51,324 nt of DNA. Origin: Smittium mucronatum. Its lineage: Eukaryota; Kickxellomycota; Harpellomycetes; Harpellales; Legeriomycetaceae. This document shows positions 48,601 through 51,324 of the stretch, one piece after another. The position numbers were made by a program, and so were the translations under genes. The stretch's first letter is position 1; every line of letters starts with the position of its first letter. The notes under the pieces were generated by a model. It had not been told where the DNA came from, searched no databases, and saw only the letters and a list, made by a program, of their open reading frames with translations. Location: positions 1 through 51,324 of the forward strand of contig LSSL01002075.1 of NCBI GenBank assembly GCA_001953115.1, in the 5' to 3' direction.

Positions 48601-51324
48601 AAAATAAACATGCTACTAAGAAAATTTTATTTATTTATAATATAAGATAAAAAAAAATTATATTTATATAGTTTAATTTCAGGTTAGATAATGTAAATGC
48701 TAAATTTTTAATTTTATTTTGATATTATTGCGCTACTTACAGCATTTTTTAATTATATTCTTAGATATAAATTTGTAATTTTATGAGAGGTAAATTAAAA
48801 TTAAAAAAAACTATTAAAATATTTTAAATAATAAAATTTGTTTTTCTATGCTAAAGTTTAAATTTTCATAATCATTTTAGATGCAATTTTTCAAATAAAT
48901 TGGTTTTAAAGTTAACTAAAACACACAATATATCATAATTTTTGAGATATACAAAAAATTTAAATACTTCGTTTTTTTTTATAAAAATATTAATCCTTAT
49001 AATAAGGATAACAGTTTGAAAATTACATTGAAAAATGATAATTAATTAAATAATCTATTTATTTTACCTAAAAATATATTTATATCTTCCATAATCTTAT
49101 GAAATCATCAATATGCCCTCCATTATTTAATAACTCGAATTGATTTATAGCTGAAAATCATGAAAAATACCATGAAAATAATATTTTTAAATATATCAAA
49201 TAAATTCAATAAATTTAATAAAAATATTCGATTAAACCATAAAACCTTTTGGGATCCAAATTTGTACCAAGACTTTATTTTTATATATTAATGATTTTTA
49301 TTGGCTCAATTTCTCAATTTTTTTTTATTAGACATGATTAAAAACTGAATGCCATTTTTGTACCATTTGCCCTTAAAATATTTATTAATGTTTTTCATAA
49401 TTTTTTTTGCAGAATATTTCTCAAAAAATGGTATTATTTTTTATTATCTTCTTTATGGATGATTTTTGAAAACATTAAATACAAGAAAAAATAAAAAAAA
49501 TATGTACCGTTAGCCATTTTTAAAATTAAAGTTATTCAATTTTTTAAAAAAAAACTTTATCATATATGCAATCGACTAAAGATGAGGTATTTTTATTGAT
49601 TAAAATATTTGATTATAATAATTTTTTAACTTAAATATATCTTTAATTATCATTCTTTTTTTAAAAATTCATGTATAGAAATATTAAATTCAGTGCGAGG
49701 ATATTAAAATTAAGAGATTAAATCAAAAAAGCATTTCTAAAAATGATGAAAATAACATATCTGTATAATATTTTTAATATTTTTTGTAAAATTTCAGTTT
49801 TATACTATCAGTTTGTTCTAAGTATCTATTATAATATTTTATGAAATACATTCCTATTAGAATTAATGTTAGAAATAGAAAAAAATTGTAATTTTATTAA
49901 ATTTTTTTGAAAGGGTGCTAAGCAGTCTTAAAAAAAATCGATTAAAAAGACATAAATTGACTATTTTATACAAATCAAGCTAAAAGTAATACTCAAAAAG
50001 ATGCCGAAGGTGTGGGGATTTTTTTTGTATACTCATCACCACTATTATATAGTTATAAAATCGGTATTTATATTTATATTTTGTCTTATTTATTATAATA
50101 GCCTTTAATTTGTAGCTTCTTTTTTCGGAATTTTTTTTAGATAAATAGTTTAAAAAATTAACAAAAATAATCCTAATTGCGCAAGGTGAAATCGCTGAAT
50201 ATATTAAATTTAATATGGAGTTTTGATTTTGATTCTGTATTTATACATAGATATTTTAAATTATACTATAAAAACCCCCCTAATATTGAATAAAATTACA
50301 TTAATAATTATGTGGTGCCTTTATATAAATTATTGGACTTGAAAAAAAGAATAAGACAATATATTTTGTAATAATTTGATTATCTGTTAAATAAATTAAC
50401 GTGTCTGTACTGAAAATTTCGTTATAAATATGTGAATATCGCTTATACTAAAACTAGAACATTTCTCTATTTTTTTTAGCAATTAAAAATATTATTTCTG
50501 TTAATAAACCCGAATACTTTATATATTAAAAAAAAAATTGTAAATTAATCATATATTATATTATGCTAAATTTAAATGTAAAAAAAATCCCCCCATTAAA
50601 TTTGCATAAAAACGAAATTTGAAGTACAAAAATGACTTTGATATTTTTTATTTTTCTGAACGATAGAATCTAATTTTTTAATAGAAATGTTTCGTATTCA
50701 TAATTTTTTGAAAATTATATCAATAATTCTGAATTGAAATAATCTATATTTTTTATTAAAATTTTATCATTTTTTTACAAAAGTAAACTGATTATTTGGG
50801 TGTAGGTATTTTTTAAAAATTCATTCCATTTCTTTTTTTATAATATAAAATATGTTGTAATCCAATAATATTTTTTAAAATGAGTTTTTTATTTATTTAT
50901 AAACATTCTATTCTCTACATCGAATTATCGAATTATTCTCTATATTCTTCCTCTTCTATATTATACTATTAACGAGTTTTAAAAGATGCCGATAGACATG
51001 ATAGAAAAATAAAAGTAGAATATAACTAAATATAAATATTTTTTTTTATGTATTTTAAATTTTAAAATAATTTCCATAATGTTTAGATAATTAATAAACA
51101 CAATAAAATAATAAATATCACAAAAAATTTAATATCTATGGTAAATTAAAAAACTTTTTTAGTGAATCTAATCCATCTTTTCATAGAGGTAGTTTAAAAT
51201 CGGCCATTTTCATATTTTATTAATTCTGGTTTCTATTGTATTGAATTCATGGATATATTAAATCATTAGTAAAAATTTAGATTTAAAATAAATCCAACGA
51301 TTTTAATCCAATTTTTTCTTATGA
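42653..51324. other. AT-rich gene-free stretch to the window end
   Basis: Starts with the 5' flank of the DPBB gene (T/A runs just upstream of its ATG, no clear promoter motif). A frame open for about 65 codons at roughly 43140-43330 (+), containing QPWVNDLNEIWTNIRI, is the only stretch with protein-like composition; I cannot assign it. The remaining 8 kb is nearly pure A/T with simple AT runs and no recognised element, and looks more degraded than the left desert. Confidence 0.5.

Overview
The window comes from a very AT-rich eukaryotic nuclear genome, most likely fungal. The evidence is short phase-consistent spliceosomal introns (GT...AG, about 60-260 bases), a eukaryotic 5S rRNA gene, a mitochondrial-type PPR protein, an F-box protein and a secreted protein with a double-psi beta-barrel (RlpA/expansin-like) domain of a kind common in fungi. 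The mix of compact genes and AT-rich repeat deserts suggests an early-diverging lineage (for instance Zoopagomycota/Kickxellomycotina), but that placement is inference from style, not from a marker gene.

Layout. Positions 1-28,500 are a repeat graveyard with no intact protein gene that I can support. It holds a GC-richer structured island that may be a non-coding RNA (about 281-520), a badly decayed non-LTR retrotransposon (minus strand, about 3.84-5.56 kb), a decayed MULE transposase (10.1-11.6 kb), a 5S rRNA gene (12261-12380, minus), a mariner-class transposase remnant (about 17 kb), a possible Merlin/ISXO2-like remnant (about 23.6-24.1 kb), a second MULE-type N-terminus (about 25.4-25.9 kb) and a Tc1-like C-terminus (28.1-28.4 kb). 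A short repeat of about 140 bases occurs at least seven times with the same two boundaries. One copy abuts the 3' end of the 5S gene on the same strand, giving a 5S-headed, SINE3-like arrangement.

Positions 28,567-42,652 are the gene island. In order: a six-exon EngB/YihA-family GTPase (+), a four-exon F-box/WD-like protein (+), a single-exon PPR protein (-), an alpha/beta-hydrolase-fold protein (+) and a secreted DPBB protein (-). The GTPase and the PPR protein both carry basic presequence-like N-termini and probably act in mitochondrial ribosome or RNA metabolism. The F-box protein would be a ubiquitin-ligase adaptor and the DPBB protein belongs to the cell surface or secretome. They do not form one pathway. 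The 2.3-kb gap between the PPR and hydrolase genes holds a TTAA-flanked MITE candidate and a Ty3/gypsy integrase remnant.

Positions 42,653-51,324 are again AT-rich and I see no gene there. At this base composition open frames of 60-80 codons are expected by chance, so such frames are not reported as genes without family resemblance or splice support.
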